Counted from the first letter of the stretch, positions 22,521 through 34,430 are shown. The stretch: 64,000 bases of DNA from Nereocystis luetkeana (GCA_031213475.1 JARUPZ010000024.1:5189437-5253436); one strand, 5' to 3'. Numbers and translations are program-made. Notes: generated from the letters alone by a model not told the origin.

Positions 22521-24740
22521 AACAGGGGGCGGCTTCTGGGCCCACTGGAGTCTGTCGACACGCTTATTCCGCATCAGTACGAGACAAAAACTCGATGCGG
22601 GTGCCCGGCCCATGTTTCTGCCGGGGATACAACACTCGAAAAAGAGCATCGCGCAGCACGTCACCCAGCTCACACGGTGGAGCACAGCCGAAGTCGGTAT
22701 CCTCGTTGGCACTCGATTGATTACACCTGATCCTGCGAAAGTTACCCCTTTTAGGGCTGCAGTCCCATTCTGGTGGCGATCCACTCAAAGTCTGAGTAGG
22801 TTTTGTCCCCAAAACGGGACTGCAGTCCTACAAAAAAAAGGGTTGAGTCGTGAGTTAATGGCAAGTTTGGCTTCTTTTTTACCGCACTTGACGGGGAAAG
22901 GCGGATGCCTCGAATTTCCTGAACAAAAATCCGCGCTGAGCACCAACGCACGACGCGTTTACCACATCAGCCACCACCTTTTTAGGCTATGACCTCGGCA
23001 TGGTCCCTGATGCCAGGGGGATTGACATGCTCCGACTACTCAAATCACTCTGCCACCTTGCTCCACGTTAAATGGCGCACCCGGCACTACTGCTAGCGAC
23101 AAACGAGATGCGTGTGAGGAAATGTTCTGACTTCCCCAAACCAGTGTCCCACCTGTCTCACTCCAACATGGTTAGGGTTAGGGTTTTGTGGACCGGATAG
23201 CGGATGTCGAAAGTTTCGCGCTGCCTTTACAGTCGTCTCAGCTAGCGCGAACCCGAACCCGCGATCCGGCACAGACAGTCCAACGACGTGCCGAATAAGC
23301 GTGCATCGGTTAACGTGGCCCGTTGGACACGCCAGGCATCCACGTGCTGCTCCAGCGAGAGCTTAATCCCCAATGAACATCCGCTCTGCTTGGTTCAACC
23401 CCCGCAACGCTACCACCCCGGTTGGTATCTTCTCCCTAGCGCGGAACAGATCCTGGAACACGAGCCAATCGTTCTCGCCCGACACCTCCATCGCGCTCCA
23501 AGAATCCCAGCGCGAGCCCCCTCAGCCCTCGTCCATCCTTCGAGGTCGCCGCGATCGCTCCGCCCGAGGTTTGCCCCACCGATCGGTGGAGGCCGCGCCC
23601 TTATCCAGAGCCAGGGGCGCCGCTTCTGCTCCCACCGCCCTGCGCTCCGTCCCGAGACCGCCGACCGCTCCCCCGCCAGCCAGCATAGCCAGTGCGGTTG
23701 ACGCTCCGCCCCCCCCCCCCCGCGAACACTAGCACCCGCGCGGCCATCTGCACCCTAGCCACGCGCCCCTTCCCCCCCCGCGCTGCGTCACTGGTGTCAG
23801 CTGCTTGATGGATCTCGTGGGGAATCCTTGCAGCTTTTTGCCGTAACTACGAGTCGCGGAACGCGTGACAGATGTTCGATCTCCTGCGCGCTTGGGTTTC
23901 GGTGTCGCCGCCACCCCTTCTCCCTACAGTTTCCCCGCGCTGCCTGCTACCGCTCCACCGCTGCTGCTGTCGGCCCGTAGTGGCTTGAATTCGCGTGCCT
24001 CCCCCAGCGGACAAGACCATGGAGCTCGGGGAATGCTGGCGAGGGGGGCATCTCGAAAACCGTTTCAGCCGTCGGTGGCATGGCTGGCGAGTGATAGCCC
24101 TGCGCACGGCTCTGGCGAGCTCACCAAATCCACAAGCTGAGATCTTGATTTATCGTATCTCCTACCTGGTAGGATTTTAGCCGATTCCGCGCTACTCGAT
24201 CGATGTGTCCGAGCGCGTGTGCCCCGAGGGCAATGCCCGCCGTGACGAAGCGCGCGTCCAGCTTGTGTACCCGCGCAAGGCTAAAGGCGCCCACCGCCAC
24301 CGTATCGTTCAGGCCCAAGCTTAGGACAGACCCCATACTCCGCAGCCCGCCGCAGTAGGTCAGAACGGTCCACTACCGAAAGTGTCGTGGTCGCCGCCAG
24401 CTCCCGTGCGCGGTCGAAAAATACAACGCACCGAAACCGCCCATCGACCGACCGTAACTGCTGTGCTACCTCAGGTGCCACCCCGAGCATGTCTCCCAGC
24501 AGCGCTTACAGGTCCGAAACTGATCCCCCCCCGTGGCTGCTGGTATCCGACCGCGAGGAATCCAGTGCTCCGGGGGGGGGGCAGCTTCTCCCACATTCGC
24601 GACGTCCTTGCCGAGTTCGGGCCTGCGTTGCGACTAAAATATGAATGATGCCCAAGACAAAAGATGAAAGGCCTCACGACCACTGTTAATAGAGAGCACG
24701 CCGTTCTCTCGCCGGCCAAGTGAGGAACAAGTAACATCCC
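22521..24740 (-). other. GC-rich segment, possible upstream part of the retroelement
   Basis: Base composition matches the RT block rather than the surrounding intron. Minus-strand frames at 24281-24490 and 24121-24336 give protein-like sequence (SVDGRFRCVVFFDRARELA; LNDTVAVGAFSLARVHKLD) but are frameshifted against each other. This could be a decayed gag-like region; I do not recognise a domain. A short GGTTAGGGTTAGGGTT stretch lies at 23171. Confidence 0.35.
22742..22846. mobile_element. MITE-2, diverged
   Basis: TTACCCCTTTTAGGGCTGCAG to GCAGTCCTAC, then AAAAAAAAGGGTTGA. The right arm carries an A-run insertion. Confidence 0.7.
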
Positions 24741-24988
24741 GTCACAGCCGTGCCAAGCGCGAGACTCAAAAACCGGCAGCGTTTACTGCGCTGCAACAGA
24801 ACACCCTACATACCCATGCTATCAAAGGCGGTGCTGGGCATACCTACTGTATTTTGGAAGGCAATGCTCAACGCGTACCCTTGGTGCCATACCTCGACCT
24901 GCCTCGTTCCTGGAGTTTGGTCCTCGCCCACCCCATTTACTTTTCTTCGCTCTAAAATGTTCCAGGTGTAGACGCATATCCTTTTTAT

Positions 24989-25085
24989 TTAACCCTTTTA
25001 GGACCCCAGTCCCGTTTTGGGGACAACTCACTTGGAATTAGACGGGTTTGTCCCCAAATCGGGACTGCGGTACTAGAGGGGTTAA
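24989..25085. mobile_element. MITE-2, intact
   Basis: TTAACCC and GGGGTTAA present; arms mixed between the CCCCAG and CTGCGGTAC types. Confidence 0.85.
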
Positions 25086-25269
25086 TGCTGCTCGGTAGTA
25101 TTAGTAGTGATGATGATGTTATTTATACACACTTCGAGAATATGTTTTTTTTTTAAACAGTAGTAGCAGGTATGGAATACACGCAGGAAAAATTCCCCAC
25201 TCGTGGCCGCTACTTGCAACTTCGGGATTATTTATTTATATACCTGGTATTTATTACTTCCCAGATATC

Positions 25270-25384
25270 TATTACGGAGGACCATAGTTACTAGGACCAA
25301 ATATTGTAGGTAAAAATAGTTAAATATATACTGGTAGGTTTTTATGCATACCATAGGTCCTATTAACTATGGTCCCCCGTAATA
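25270..25384 (-). mobile_element. MITE-1 with a TA-CTGG-TA micro-insertion
   Basis: AAATATATACTGGTAGGTTT in place of AAATATATAGGTTT. Confidence 0.85.
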
Positions 25385-25686
25385 TTATTTTATTTATTCA
25401 GACTCACCCATTCCTTGAATTCTGCAGCTTCAGATTTTGTCTTTCTCAGTCATATACGGACTGCATACTACTGCTGTATACCCTTCATGAAGCCATATAA
25501 TACCCGTAGTGCGCGCGATCGAAGCACCACACGCAGCTTGCACAGATGAGTTTCGACGAAATCCTCGCTCTCAGACTCACGTATATGATAAAGGGATCGC
25601 GAAGTCAAAAAGTGTTCTACTCCAAAGTATTGGTGTCAAAAGAACATCCGAAGATATATCTTGCACAAGGCCACATAGAACCCGTA

Positions 25687-25783
25687 TTAACCCTTTTAGA
25701 ACCGCAGTCCCGTTCTGGGGACAAACCAGTCAAATTTCAAGTAGTTTTGTCCCCAAACGGGACTGCGGTTCTAAAGGGGTTAA
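25687..25783. mobile_element. MITE-2, intact
   Basis: Almost identical to the copy at 5844, including the shared TTCTGGGGACAAACC variant, so the two are recent relatives. Confidence 0.88.
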
Positions 25784-27194
25784 GCGCGATGGAAGTATGA
25801 CACATGGCTTGCAAAGATGAGTTTCGACCAAATTCTGGATCTCGCAGCTGTTGTTTTGAAAATTGTATCCGTATACACCTGGTGGTATACCTCGTACCAA
25901 CCGGGTACGTATGCTTTTAAAGTCATACCGGCTGTCAGGGTAAACATGTAATTCACAGGGTGAGTAAGACCTATGCCAATGGGACAGCGAAGTTTCAATA
26001 AAAAGTTTGAATTTCAAAAGATACCCGCCAAAATTTTTCAGAACACGCTTTTTATGGGCCACGTAAAAAAAAAAAAAAAAATCCTAACTTTTGGAAAAGC
26101 CCGAAAAAAATAATCTGGGGCCGATGTTGGGCCAACATCGGCTTGAGAAAAACTCAGGCCGACCTTTGATTCGAAGCGGCGAGATTCCGAGTCCTCGACA
26201 GACATCGATCAACAAAAGCAACGATTGCGTCATGAATTCTGAACGGAGTCGCTCGTTAGGGGCTCCGACCCACCCTAGGGTCACCGTCTTCACACCATGG
26301 CCGGTGTCATGTAGCGGGAGCTGACCAGGCGTGTGATAAAAAAACATTCGGCCGCTGGTTTGCACAAAACAGAACATAAAACTTCTCCGTCCGTCTCGAA
26401 TGGTAAAAAATAGACTTTTTTTCAGGTTTGGGAGGATACCGTTCGACGCCGCCGGCAAGCTCTCGCCCCCTAGACCATGCATCCACCCAGTATCTTCGAG
26501 GCCGTCATCTATATTCGTTGGCCTTGCTAGATACCGAGCGGGTTGGCCGTGGGCTGAGTCTATGTCGAGATCGAGCGTCGATTGTCGCACGAGCTGGTTT
26601 CAATCACCGTGTTGACAATTTGCAACCAGAAAAAACAAATTGCGCTGCCTGCAGCCGTGGGGGGGGGGAAATAAAAAATCAAACATTTTTCTCCTTTTTC
26701 CCCACAGCGGCGATACGAGAAAAATTTCGGCTTTTTTTCTAAAGCAATATATTTGAAAAAAAAAACCTTTGAACTTCGCGTTTCCATTGGCATAGGTCTA
26801 AGGGCGGATAAGTTTAATATTTTCGTTAGTATTTTACGTATTTTCACATATACCAGGCACCAAGGTGTCGTGTGGCGTGTCGTAGTTATGTACCTGGTAC
26901 CAGCATTTTTTCGGTCGCCATTTTCCCGCCTCCGCGTCGTCATACCAAGGTCGCCGGTGCCGGCAACATATCCTGGTGTTGGTAGGGTCTCCTCCCTTCT
27001 CCCATCACGATCCGTCGCAATCCTCCGAATCAACGCTTTTATTCGTACCCGGTACATATGTTTTTTGTCATCATGTATGGCCTTATGGTGTCGTATCGGC
27101 ATGGACACAGGTTGTGCTGGAGATGTCGACGGGTGGAAGGAACGGTTTTGATCCGAAGGAACACACACACGTGCCTGGTATAATACCGCAGTGG

Positions 27195-27362
27195 GGCCGG
27201 CCCCTTTGTAGTGCCGGTATAGATGCGCCAGCCAACAACACCGGCACTGTATACAGGGGCAACCAACCGGCGCTAATTACTCCGCACGCTGCCACACCCG
27301 TCGATCCCATCTGTGCCAAGCGGTTGTTCCGCAGGCACTATAGCGGGCAACCGTCACCATAA
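27195..27362 (+). repeat. 180-bp GCCGGCACTA repeat, copy 1
   Basis: GTGCCGGTATAGATGCGCC, CAACACCGGCACTGTATAC, GCAACCAACCGGCGCTAATT, ending GGGCAACCGTCACCAT. Other copies lie at 57100 (same direction) and 30430 (reverse). Confidence 0.7.
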
Positions 27363-27371
27363 AGGCGTCAC

Positions 27372-27480
27372 AATTACGGGGGACCGTACTTCGAAGTATT
27401 AATAGGACCTACGGTACACACAAAAAACTATCTACTTACTACGAATATTTGGTCCTATTTACTATGGTTCCCCCGTAATA
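27372..27480 (+). mobile_element. MITE-1 with a TA-CTTCGAAG-TA micro-insertion
   Basis: GACCGTACTTCGAAGTATTAATAGG where siblings have GACCATAGTTAATAGG. Confidence 0.85.
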
Positions 27481-28148
27481 CTGCTGTATTTGCTCAGGCT
27501 CCCGTAGCAGAAACGTGGGAGGTGTGACTTTTAACTTTTCCATACGAAGCGGGTTACGAATGGCGGTGATGGTGATGGTGGTGACGGCGGTGGCGGTGTT
27601 GGTTCGGCGAAAATCGATCCAGACTTGGGTGCCGAGGCCACGCTCGCGGTGGCGCGGCGGGCTGTTGGCTTTGCCTCCTTTGGCACAAACAAGACCAACC
27701 AATGCTGTCTACGAAAACCAGTTTCCGAAATCAGAAGCCGTACCCGTAATATGTATGTAGATGGTTTTTCTGGTTGCTCACATTTTTCTTGAGCCTCAAA
27801 AACTAGAAAAACAATCGCCCGAAATCACGGCTGTTGATAAAAACTTTCCCGTAATAGATGAACTCACCAACGCTCATCAGTACACCCAGTTCCGTCCTCA
27901 ATCTTCATCCTATGGGAGAGGTACGTACAATTTATGGGGCCGCAGACTGGCTACTTTTGTGAGATAGAGAAACCAAAGTAGTCGCAAATGGAGCAAGGTG
28001 TATGTATGCCTGGTACACATACAAGTATACGCACGAATGCAAATGATATGGAAAGGCCAACGTACCCGGTACGAGAACGCAACAAATAGTGAGCCAACCC
28101 GAGAAAATGGTGTGCTATTAATATTAATAGTCGTTTTTTGTCTTCACA

Positions 28149-28245
28149 TTAACCCTTTTAGAACCGCAGTCCGCTTTTTGGGAACAGAACCACTCAAATT
28201 TCAAGTCGTTTGTCCCCAAAACGGGACTGCGGCTCTAAAGGGGCT
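28149..28245. mobile_element. MITE-2
   Basis: Left TTAACCC intact, right end GGGGCTA. Confidence 0.82.
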
Positions 28246-28832
28246 AGATCGTTTTTTTTACCCAGCCTTAACAGTACACCCAGTGTCCGTCGTGATTTCA
28301 TTATCCTAGAGAGGTACTATTTCTGTGGTCACACGCTGTGAGACAGAGTAAGACCAACAAATAAAAAAGTGACCGCAAATGCATGCATGGGTAAAACAAA
28401 CAAGTGAGATGATGCCAAGCCGCGCCGGGTACGGCATGACAACGCGCAAACAGAGACCAGGAAATCAGAAACCATTAAGGCAATAAAACAAAATGAACGA
28501 TGCTGAATCGAAACAGCAGAGCATACGAACGCCTCATCAAGGAGATCAGGATGACTGCTACGTACTCGAGAAGGAGAGATAGCTGGCGCACGGACGAAGC
28601 ACCACCACCGCGGCGGGAAGGGGAGAGGAAACGAAGCGAGAAGACGAGGCCAAAAACAAGAAGAGAGAAAAAGAGAGAAAAGTTGAAGTCGTACTCCAGG
28701 CGGTGATATTAATAGTAACATGGGGTTCCTGTCTCTGGGAAAACCGGTTCGGGAAACCTCGCCACACCCTTTGCCGTCTCGTTCCCATTCCCGTCTATAG
28801 CGATGCCAGGTGTCAGAAGTGCCGCTGTCGCG

Positions 28833-28860
<28 letters not shown>
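28833..28860. repeat. poly-C run, 28 C
   Basis: No recognisable family-A or family-B sequence is attached. Confidence 0.9.
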
Positions 28861-28863
<3 letters not shown>

Positions 28864-28922
28864 CCCGCCATTTGAACTGAACAACTATAAGAACTAAAAT
28901 ATCGCCCCGTAGGCACTATCAA

Positions 28923-29038
28923 CATTACGGGGGACCATAGTTAACAGGACCTAGGGTGCACATAAAAACCTACGAACCATGTATTCGACCATTTTTACTG
29001 ACAATAGTTGGTCGTGTTAACTATGGTTCCCCGTGATA
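28923..29038 (+). mobile_element. MITE-1
   Basis: Right end CCCCGTGATA; the left flank is CA instead of TA. Confidence 0.82.
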
Positions 29039-29848
29039 TAGTAGGAAACGCACACATATATTTGGCGGAGGAGGCGGATGTTCCTTCGTCGCTTCGGCGA
29101 TGGTTGAAGCCATGGCGCCACGTGCCAGCATATATATATATATATATATACCTGGTATACTATATTATATATACACCTGTAAACAGTAATATCCGCGCGT
29201 TATGATTATGGTTGGGACTCTGCCATTGTACCGGAATAAACAATACCGAAAATTGTCCGGAAGGGTTGAGGGCTTCTCTTCCTTGGCCGTCCTTGGTCAC
29301 TGCTGTTTTCCTTTGTGTGGTGTGTGGTGGCGTTGTCCTGTACGACTTTTGAGCTTTTTTTTCTTTTCTTTTTTCGGAGAGTCGTAGCCCGTGTAGTGTG
29401 TGTGTATGGAGGTGGTGTGGCGCGATGGTGCGGTGGTTTCTCTGAACACCATAGGCGCGATGTAGACATCCCATGAAAAAAAGGGTGAGAGCGGAGTCAC
29501 AAACGCCACCTTTTGTCGGAATAGAAAACAAACCATTGATACGAAGCGGGTTGGGGTTTTTTTTTTGCCAGTTTTTTTTTTCGTTCTCTCGTTATTTTCG
29601 GTTTCGTTTTGCTTGATTTTAGTATACCCCCCCCATCCTCCTCCTCCTCCTCCTCCTCCTCCTCCTCCTCCTTCTCCTTCTCCTCCCTGTCCGGGACTAA
29701 AAAAACAAAGTGGGGGCGTCGTCTGTTTGTTTGTTTGTTGCGTACCCTTGGGTACGGGGTTTTACGTTTTTTGGAGAGTTTTTACGTACCAGGTACTAAA
29801 TGTCATGTGGCGGATGCTCCTCCTTCCGCATTGCTATTGGGCTATGGA

Positions 29849-29963
29849 ATTTCGGGGGACAACAGTAAATAGGACCAGATATTGCTAGAAAAAATAGTTA
29901 AACATATACCTGGTAGGATTTTGTGTGTACCGTATGTCCTATTAACTAGGGTCCCCCGTAATA
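29849..29963 (-). mobile_element. MITE-1 with a TA-CCTGG-TA micro-insertion
   Basis: ACATATACCTGGTAGGATTT where siblings have ACATATAGGTTTT. Left end mutated to TTCGGGGGACA. Confidence 0.82.
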
Positions 29964-30114
29964 GCATCTGGTACTGGTACCTGGTGTATGTTAGTGCCTG
30001 TGAAATCGCCTGGTGCTCTTTGTTGCCGGTTGAGTATGTTACTGCCGGTTGCCCGATATATATATATATATATACCAGGTATATATTATTATATATATAT
30101 ATATTTTCAACATC

Positions 30115-30428
30115 ACTTTTGCTTTCCACCCTTACTCGTGGGAGGTTTTTACCCTCAACGAGCTTCTGGACAAGCCGTGGTCACAGGTGTCCACCCTTCT
30201 CCCCCCCGGTGCGTGCCTTTTTTTTTTGTCGCGCATGGGGTTCAGCATTCCCACTGCTCGTCGATTTTCATCGAATGTGGCTAACTCACGCTCTCGCGCT
30301 TTCCGCTAATCAATTTCTTCTTTTTTTTTGCAAGAAAAAGCCACGAGCATGCACTCGGTGAGACTTGAACCCATGAAATTGATCTTGATAGGCACGCGGA
30401 CCACCTACCAAGCCACCGGGGACGCCGG
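30115..30428 (-). mobile_element. SINE-2 (tRNA-derived)
   Basis: On the minus strand it starts CCGGCGTCCCCGGTGGC, with an A-box-like GGCTTGGTAGGTGG and a B-box-like GGGTTCAAGTCTC. The head differs from SINE-1. The body shares blocks with SINE-1 (GGTGCGTGCC, TCGTCGA, CACGCT). The 3' end is uncertain. Confidence 0.72.
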
Positions 30429-30600
30429 CATATAGTGCCTTTTAATATTCGCTCGGCACAGGCACAGATGGGCCTCACCAGTGTTGTAGCGTGCGGAGCA
30501 ATTAGTGCCGGTTCGTTGCCGCTTTATATAGTGCCGGTGTTGGTGGCTGCCGCATCTACATCGGCACCGTACATACAGCGACCATTAATCACCTCACACG
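30429..30600 (-). repeat. 180-bp GCCGGCACTA repeat, copy 2
   Basis: Reverse complement of the 27195 copy: TTAGTGCCGG-TCG-TGCC and TATATAGTGCCGGTGTTGG. It directly abuts SINE-2. Confidence 0.65.
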
Positions 30601-30765
30601 CTTTTTTTTCCGCTGCTGTCTTAAGTCACACACACACACAAACCGTACCACTTTCTCCATAAACGTAAGTAACCCTTGCATGTTAGTGTTCAATCTAAAC
30701 AGTGCTTATATACAGGGATGGAGTGGTAAGCCGGAGGTCGTTACTGATGTTGTTGTTCTCACTTT

Positions 30766-30864
30766 AATAAGCCCCTTTAGTACGGCAGTCCCGACTTGGG
30801 GACAAAGCACTCTAATTCCAAGTGGTTCGTCCCCAAAACGGGACTGCGGTACTATAAGGGTTGA
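30766..30864. mobile_element. MITE-2, TACGGCAG variant
   Basis: CCCCTTTAGTACGGCAGTCC arms; TTAA ends worn. Confidence 0.78.
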
Positions 30865-31039
30865 GGCCATCGGTGTTGCACCTCCGCGTTCCGTCGTAAT
30901 AATCCCAACAATTGTAGACCACTACAAAACTTACCCAATTCTCTTATTTCGTAGAATGTGTTTGTCGTGCCTGTCGTGTCGAGTACGATGACATGGCAAT
31001 TCATTGTCTACATACACTCCGCTTATTATTATTTATTTT

Positions 31040-31156
31040 ATTTTTTTTGCTCATCCCATTTATTATCTTCGCACATCTTCTTCTCTCTCTCCTTCCAACT
31101 CGTAACTCAGATCCGGGGTCACATAGCAGGCTCTTCTACCCCCTTCCCGCTACGGT
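31040..31156 (-). mobile_element. SINE-1, short 3' form
   Basis: Poly-A end plus the last 110 bp of the body, stopping at CCCGCTACGGTACGTG, as in the copy at 18397. Confidence 0.75.
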
Positions 31157-31587
31157 ACGTGTTGCGTAACAATGTACAGAGTAGTAATGTTGATATTAAT
31201 AGTATCTCTGTGGCGCGGTTTTGTGACCGCAGAACTTGTATCTCTCTATGTAGGATTGAAGAATCGGCACGGACACTAGTTGTGCTGGATGTCGACGGGT
31301 AGAAATGACGGTTTCATGTGAAGAACACTCCCCGCCCCCCCCCCCCCCTGGAAGTATCACACCAAGCTTGGAGCTATGAGTTTTGAGGAAAGTGTCCATC
31401 TTACTCACCAGGAGCGCCTCTCGGACCTGTCTTTTTTTCGACACTTTCCATTAAAAAGGTCGAAATGAAAACAAATCGGAGTGTTGTGATCACGGGACGA
31501 TGTAAGACAAAAAGTTTTGTTTTACTTTTTCCAAGTTCGGGTTGGTTGTTCATTTCAGCCCCCCCTCCCCCTATTTTTTATAGGTTG

Positions 31588-32078
31588 GGTTGGCGTCGGT
31601 TGGCAACGACACTGTAAAACATGCCGCTCACTACGTGAGCTAGACAACCAGAGTACCTTTTTGTTTTTTTTTTGTTTTTTGGCGGTCGCCCACAACCGGT
31701 CGCCGAGTTAGATCATTTTGTGCGAGGTAAAGAACCTTTACTCCGCACAAGGAAATTGATCGTATCGCGTAGTGTTCAAGGTAAGGCACCCAAGAGGCAG
31801 TTACATAGTACTCCCATTGCTGTCTCTGGAGTTGCCTGCACCGGAAATTAAATCAACTCATTGAAGCTGTCATCCATATGCACGTCCGCCTCGCAAGCGG
31901 TTCTTGGTAGGATGCAGCTCACCCTTCATGCGACTCGCCGGACACTTCACGGCGCTTCGCGCTTGGTGCAAGCAATGTCTGCCTGGTCGGTGAAAACCCG
32001 ACATGCTCCGTCCCGGCATTGCAGGGATGCGAGGGTCTATGGCCATACGACTACGGCCATGCATGAGATCGAGTACAT
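31588..32078 (+). repeat. family A, most complete copy (about 490 bp)
   Basis: Left landmark GGTTGGCAACGACAC, then a T-rich tract, GCGGTCGCCCACAACCGG, GATCGTATCGCGTAGTG, CATTGCTGTCTCTGGAG, CATTGAAGCTGTCATCC, GGTGCAAGCAATGTCTGCC, GTCCCGGCATTGCAGGGATG and GCATGAGATCGAGTAC. The C run that normally follows is displaced by a MITE-1 and resumes at 32215. No intact long frame; class unknown. Confidence 0.72.
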
Positions 32079-32091
32079 CGTATCTCCTATC

Positions 32092-32210
32092 TATTACGGG
32101 GGACCATAGTTAATAGGACCAAATATTGTTAGTAAAAATGGTTAAATATATAGGTTTTCATGTATACCATAGGTCATACTCCGGAGTATTAACTATGGTC
32201 CGCCGTAATA
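32092..32210 (-). mobile_element. MITE-1 with a TA-CTCCGGAG-TA micro-insertion
   Basis: GGTCATACTCCGGAGTATTAAC where siblings have GGTCCTATTAAC. It sits between a family-A unit and its poly-C. Confidence 0.85.
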
Positions 32211-33003
32211 GTACACCCCCCCCCCCCACCTGCGTGGAGGGTCTCTGTTAACAAAACCCAGTGATCGAAATTGGAAAAAGAAGAACGGGGGAAAATAGTT
32301 GTCTCGAATAATCCTGTGAATAACAGCGCTCCTGATTTTTTTCTTTCTGACCTCTTTTTTTTTTTATGTGAGGTGTAGCTGGCGGTCCCAAAGCAGCGCA
32401 AAAGTAGAGCCCAGAATGACACAACCCTAATCTTCACACGAACGGTCCCACTCAGTAATGTCCTGCGATTGATCCAGGTTAGGGTCCTTCCAATGTTGAA
32501 AATAAATAAATAAATGAATGAACACCGGAATTGGGAGCTTCTCCCCGACCCAAAGAGCCAATATGAATGTACCACTATGTTCCCGAATATAAGAAACATT
32601 CACGTTCTATATTCATATACAAACGGTTCTTATATATCGGGACAGAGGGGTAGGTGAAAAAAAAAAAAAGGGGGCCTCCACCGAACTTTTTGAATACCAC
32701 GGTATCAGGTTTTCTCTTTCGGTAAAGCGAGTTGGTGGTAGCCGAGCGAGTTTTCAGAGCGCGGGTAAAAACCCAAGAAAATATACCGTAGCACACGTCT
32801 TCTGTGTCTTGTCTTGAGTCTCTCTCCTTGTCGTCGTCCCCGCCCCTCCCTAACTCCCGCAACCCTTCTCCCCTCCCGGACATCCACATTTTCCCGCTCT
32901 GGTGCTGGCTTCGTTTTTTTTTACATATTTACTCGATCACCCCCCCCCTCCTCCGGTGACCCTTCCCCACAATAACTGCCCTCGGTGGACCCCCCACCCC
33001 CCC

Positions 33004-33150
33004 CCCTCCCCTCCCCCCGCCTGCCTGGTCGGTGAGAATCGGACGTGCTCCGCCCCCCCCCCCCCCCCCCCCCCGGAATTGTAGGGGTGCGAGGGTCTAT
33101 GGGCATACGACTACGACCATGCATGACATGAGTACCCCCCCCCCCCCCCC
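33004..33150 (+). repeat. family A, partial, with two internal C runs
   Basis: GCCTGCCTGGTCGGTGAGAATC, a C run replacing the GTCCCGG segment, then GTAGGGGTGCGAGGGTCTATG and CATGACATGAGTAC followed by C16. Confidence 0.65.
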
Positions 33151-33340
33151 CTTCCCCTTACCCCTCCCTTCCCCTTCCTTCTCTGCGCCCTCTCTCCCCT
33201 CCCGCCCGTTCCTCCCTCCTTTTCTCTCCCCCGCCCTCCCTTTGCCCCCCCCCGCCCACGCCGCGCGCATGCACGCTTGCCTTCCATGCGCTTCACGTTC
33301 CTTTCCGTACACTACGTTATATTTTAAGTACATTTTCAAC

Positions 33341-33447
33341 TATTACGGGGGGCCATAGTTAACAGGACCTATGGTATACATAAAAACCTATATGTCTAAC
33401 AATTTTTACTAACAATATTTGGTCCTGTTAACTATGGCCCCCCGTAA
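33341..33447 (+). mobile_element. MITE-1 ending three bases before exon 3
   Basis: Ends TTACGGGGGGCC and GGCCCCCCGTAA. The next bases are CAG, the splice acceptor of exon 3. The left flank is TA but the right flank is CA. Confidence 0.88.
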
Positions 33448-33450
33448 CAG

Positions 33451-33536
33451 GTCACGGGTATGGTGGGCTTGCTAATGCACTACCAGATGATCTACGGGAC
33501 CTTCGTTTATTTTTTTTCGTTTTTCAACACCGGCAG
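33451..33536 (+). CDS. multi-pass membrane protein, exon 3
   Basis: 86 bp from the acceptor CGTAACAG to the donor GGCAG before GTGTGT. Entered in phase 0, left in phase 2. Encodes VTGMVGLLMHYQMIYGTF and then VYFFSFFNTG plus a split Arg codon. The Y-YGT-VYF-SFF pattern is the second landmark of the family and follows the exon-2 sequence without a gap, which supports the 18.8-kb intron between them. The acceptor pyrimidine tract is supplied by the right end of a MITE-1. Confidence 0.8.
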
Positions 33537-33715
33537 GTGTGTACTGCTGGGGGGTTTTTTAATGTGTTTTATATTATGAAGGGGGGGGGGGTGGTTTTAC
33601 CAACCCCTACGTAGGTTTCCCAAACATCTTGCGGCGTTTTTCGCTCTTCCGCCGATTTTACTGCTGTCGTCGTGTTCCGATGTTTGGTTGGTTCTATTGT
33701 TTGCCTCTTTTTTTC

Positions 33716-33940
33716 GGGGGGGGGGAAGTGTACTCATTGGATTGGTTACTCGCCTTAGTCATTTGACCATTGACCACGCATCCCTTTCGAGACGGAGCAC
33801 CGTTCCTACTCCTAATAGAGACACCTCCCACAGTTGGGCGCTCATTACGTTGTTTCCGTATGTTACATCGAAACGTTTTGCAAATCTTATCCCCTTCCTG
33901 CTCGGCCGCCCGTGGCAACCGTCTATCTTTTCGGGTAGGG
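33716..33940 (-). repeat. family B, longer copy
   Basis: Preceded by G10, then GTACTCATTGGATTGG and ACCATTGACCACGCATCCC, GAGACACCTCCCACAGTTG, GGCGCTCATTACG, to CTCGGCCGCCCGTGGCAACC. Minus-strand translation of copies at 33.8, 50.6 and 55.3 kb shares RNERP-VGG and GCVVNGQMTKAS, so it may derive from the end of a transposon reading frame. Confidence 0.68.
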
Positions 33941-33944
33941 GTGT

Positions 33945-34430
33945 GTGTGCTCATTGTCATGCATTGCCGTAGTCGTGTGGCCATAGACCCTCGCATCCCT
34001 GCAGTGCCGGGGCGGAGCATGTCGGGTTTTCACCGACCAGGCAAACATTGCTTGCACAAAGCGCGAAGCGCCGTGAGGTGTCTGGCGAGTCGCGTGAAGG
34101 GTGAGCTAGCTGCATTCTCTACTAAGAAACCGCTTTAGACGCGGATTTTCTTGCATATGGATGACAGCATGAATGAATTGATCTAATTTCTGGTGAGGCC
34201 ACTTTCCAGAGACAGCATCGGGTTTCATGTGTAACTGCCTCGTGGCTGCCTCGCCGTATACACACTTCGTGATACGATCAATTTCCTTGTGCGGAGTAAA
34301 GGATCTTTCCCCGCACAAAAATGATCTAGCTTGACCGCCAGCCGTGGTAACCGCCAAAAAAAAAAAACGGTACCCTGGCTGCGTAGCTCACGCGACGAAA
34401 GGCGTGTTTTACAACGTCGTCGCCAACCGA
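33945..34430 (-). repeat. family A, near full length
   Basis: Mirror image of the 31588 copy, from GTGCTCATTGTCATGCATTG to CGTCGCCAACCGA. Confidence 0.7.

Larger units (their letters stand above)
14657..33450 (+). other. intron 2 of the membrane-protein gene (18.8 kb)
   Basis: The largest intron of this gene, holding eleven MITE-1 copies, six MITE-2 copies, a 1.1-kb dispersed repeat, a decayed retroelement, family A copies and SINE-1/SINE-2 pieces. No plus-strand exon could be placed in it: the frame at 14656 joins that at 33451 directly. Stretches without any named element include 14660-15170, 26060-26750 and 27480-28140. Confidence 0.65.

Noticed and set aside
23171..23190. Chromosome end or telomere
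   Set aside because: Only two or three TTAGGG-like units inside decayed transposon sequence.
28329..28925. 198-codon minus-strand frame
   Set aside because: It begins in a poly-C derived Gly run, has no conserved motif and no splice signals in keeping with the real exons.
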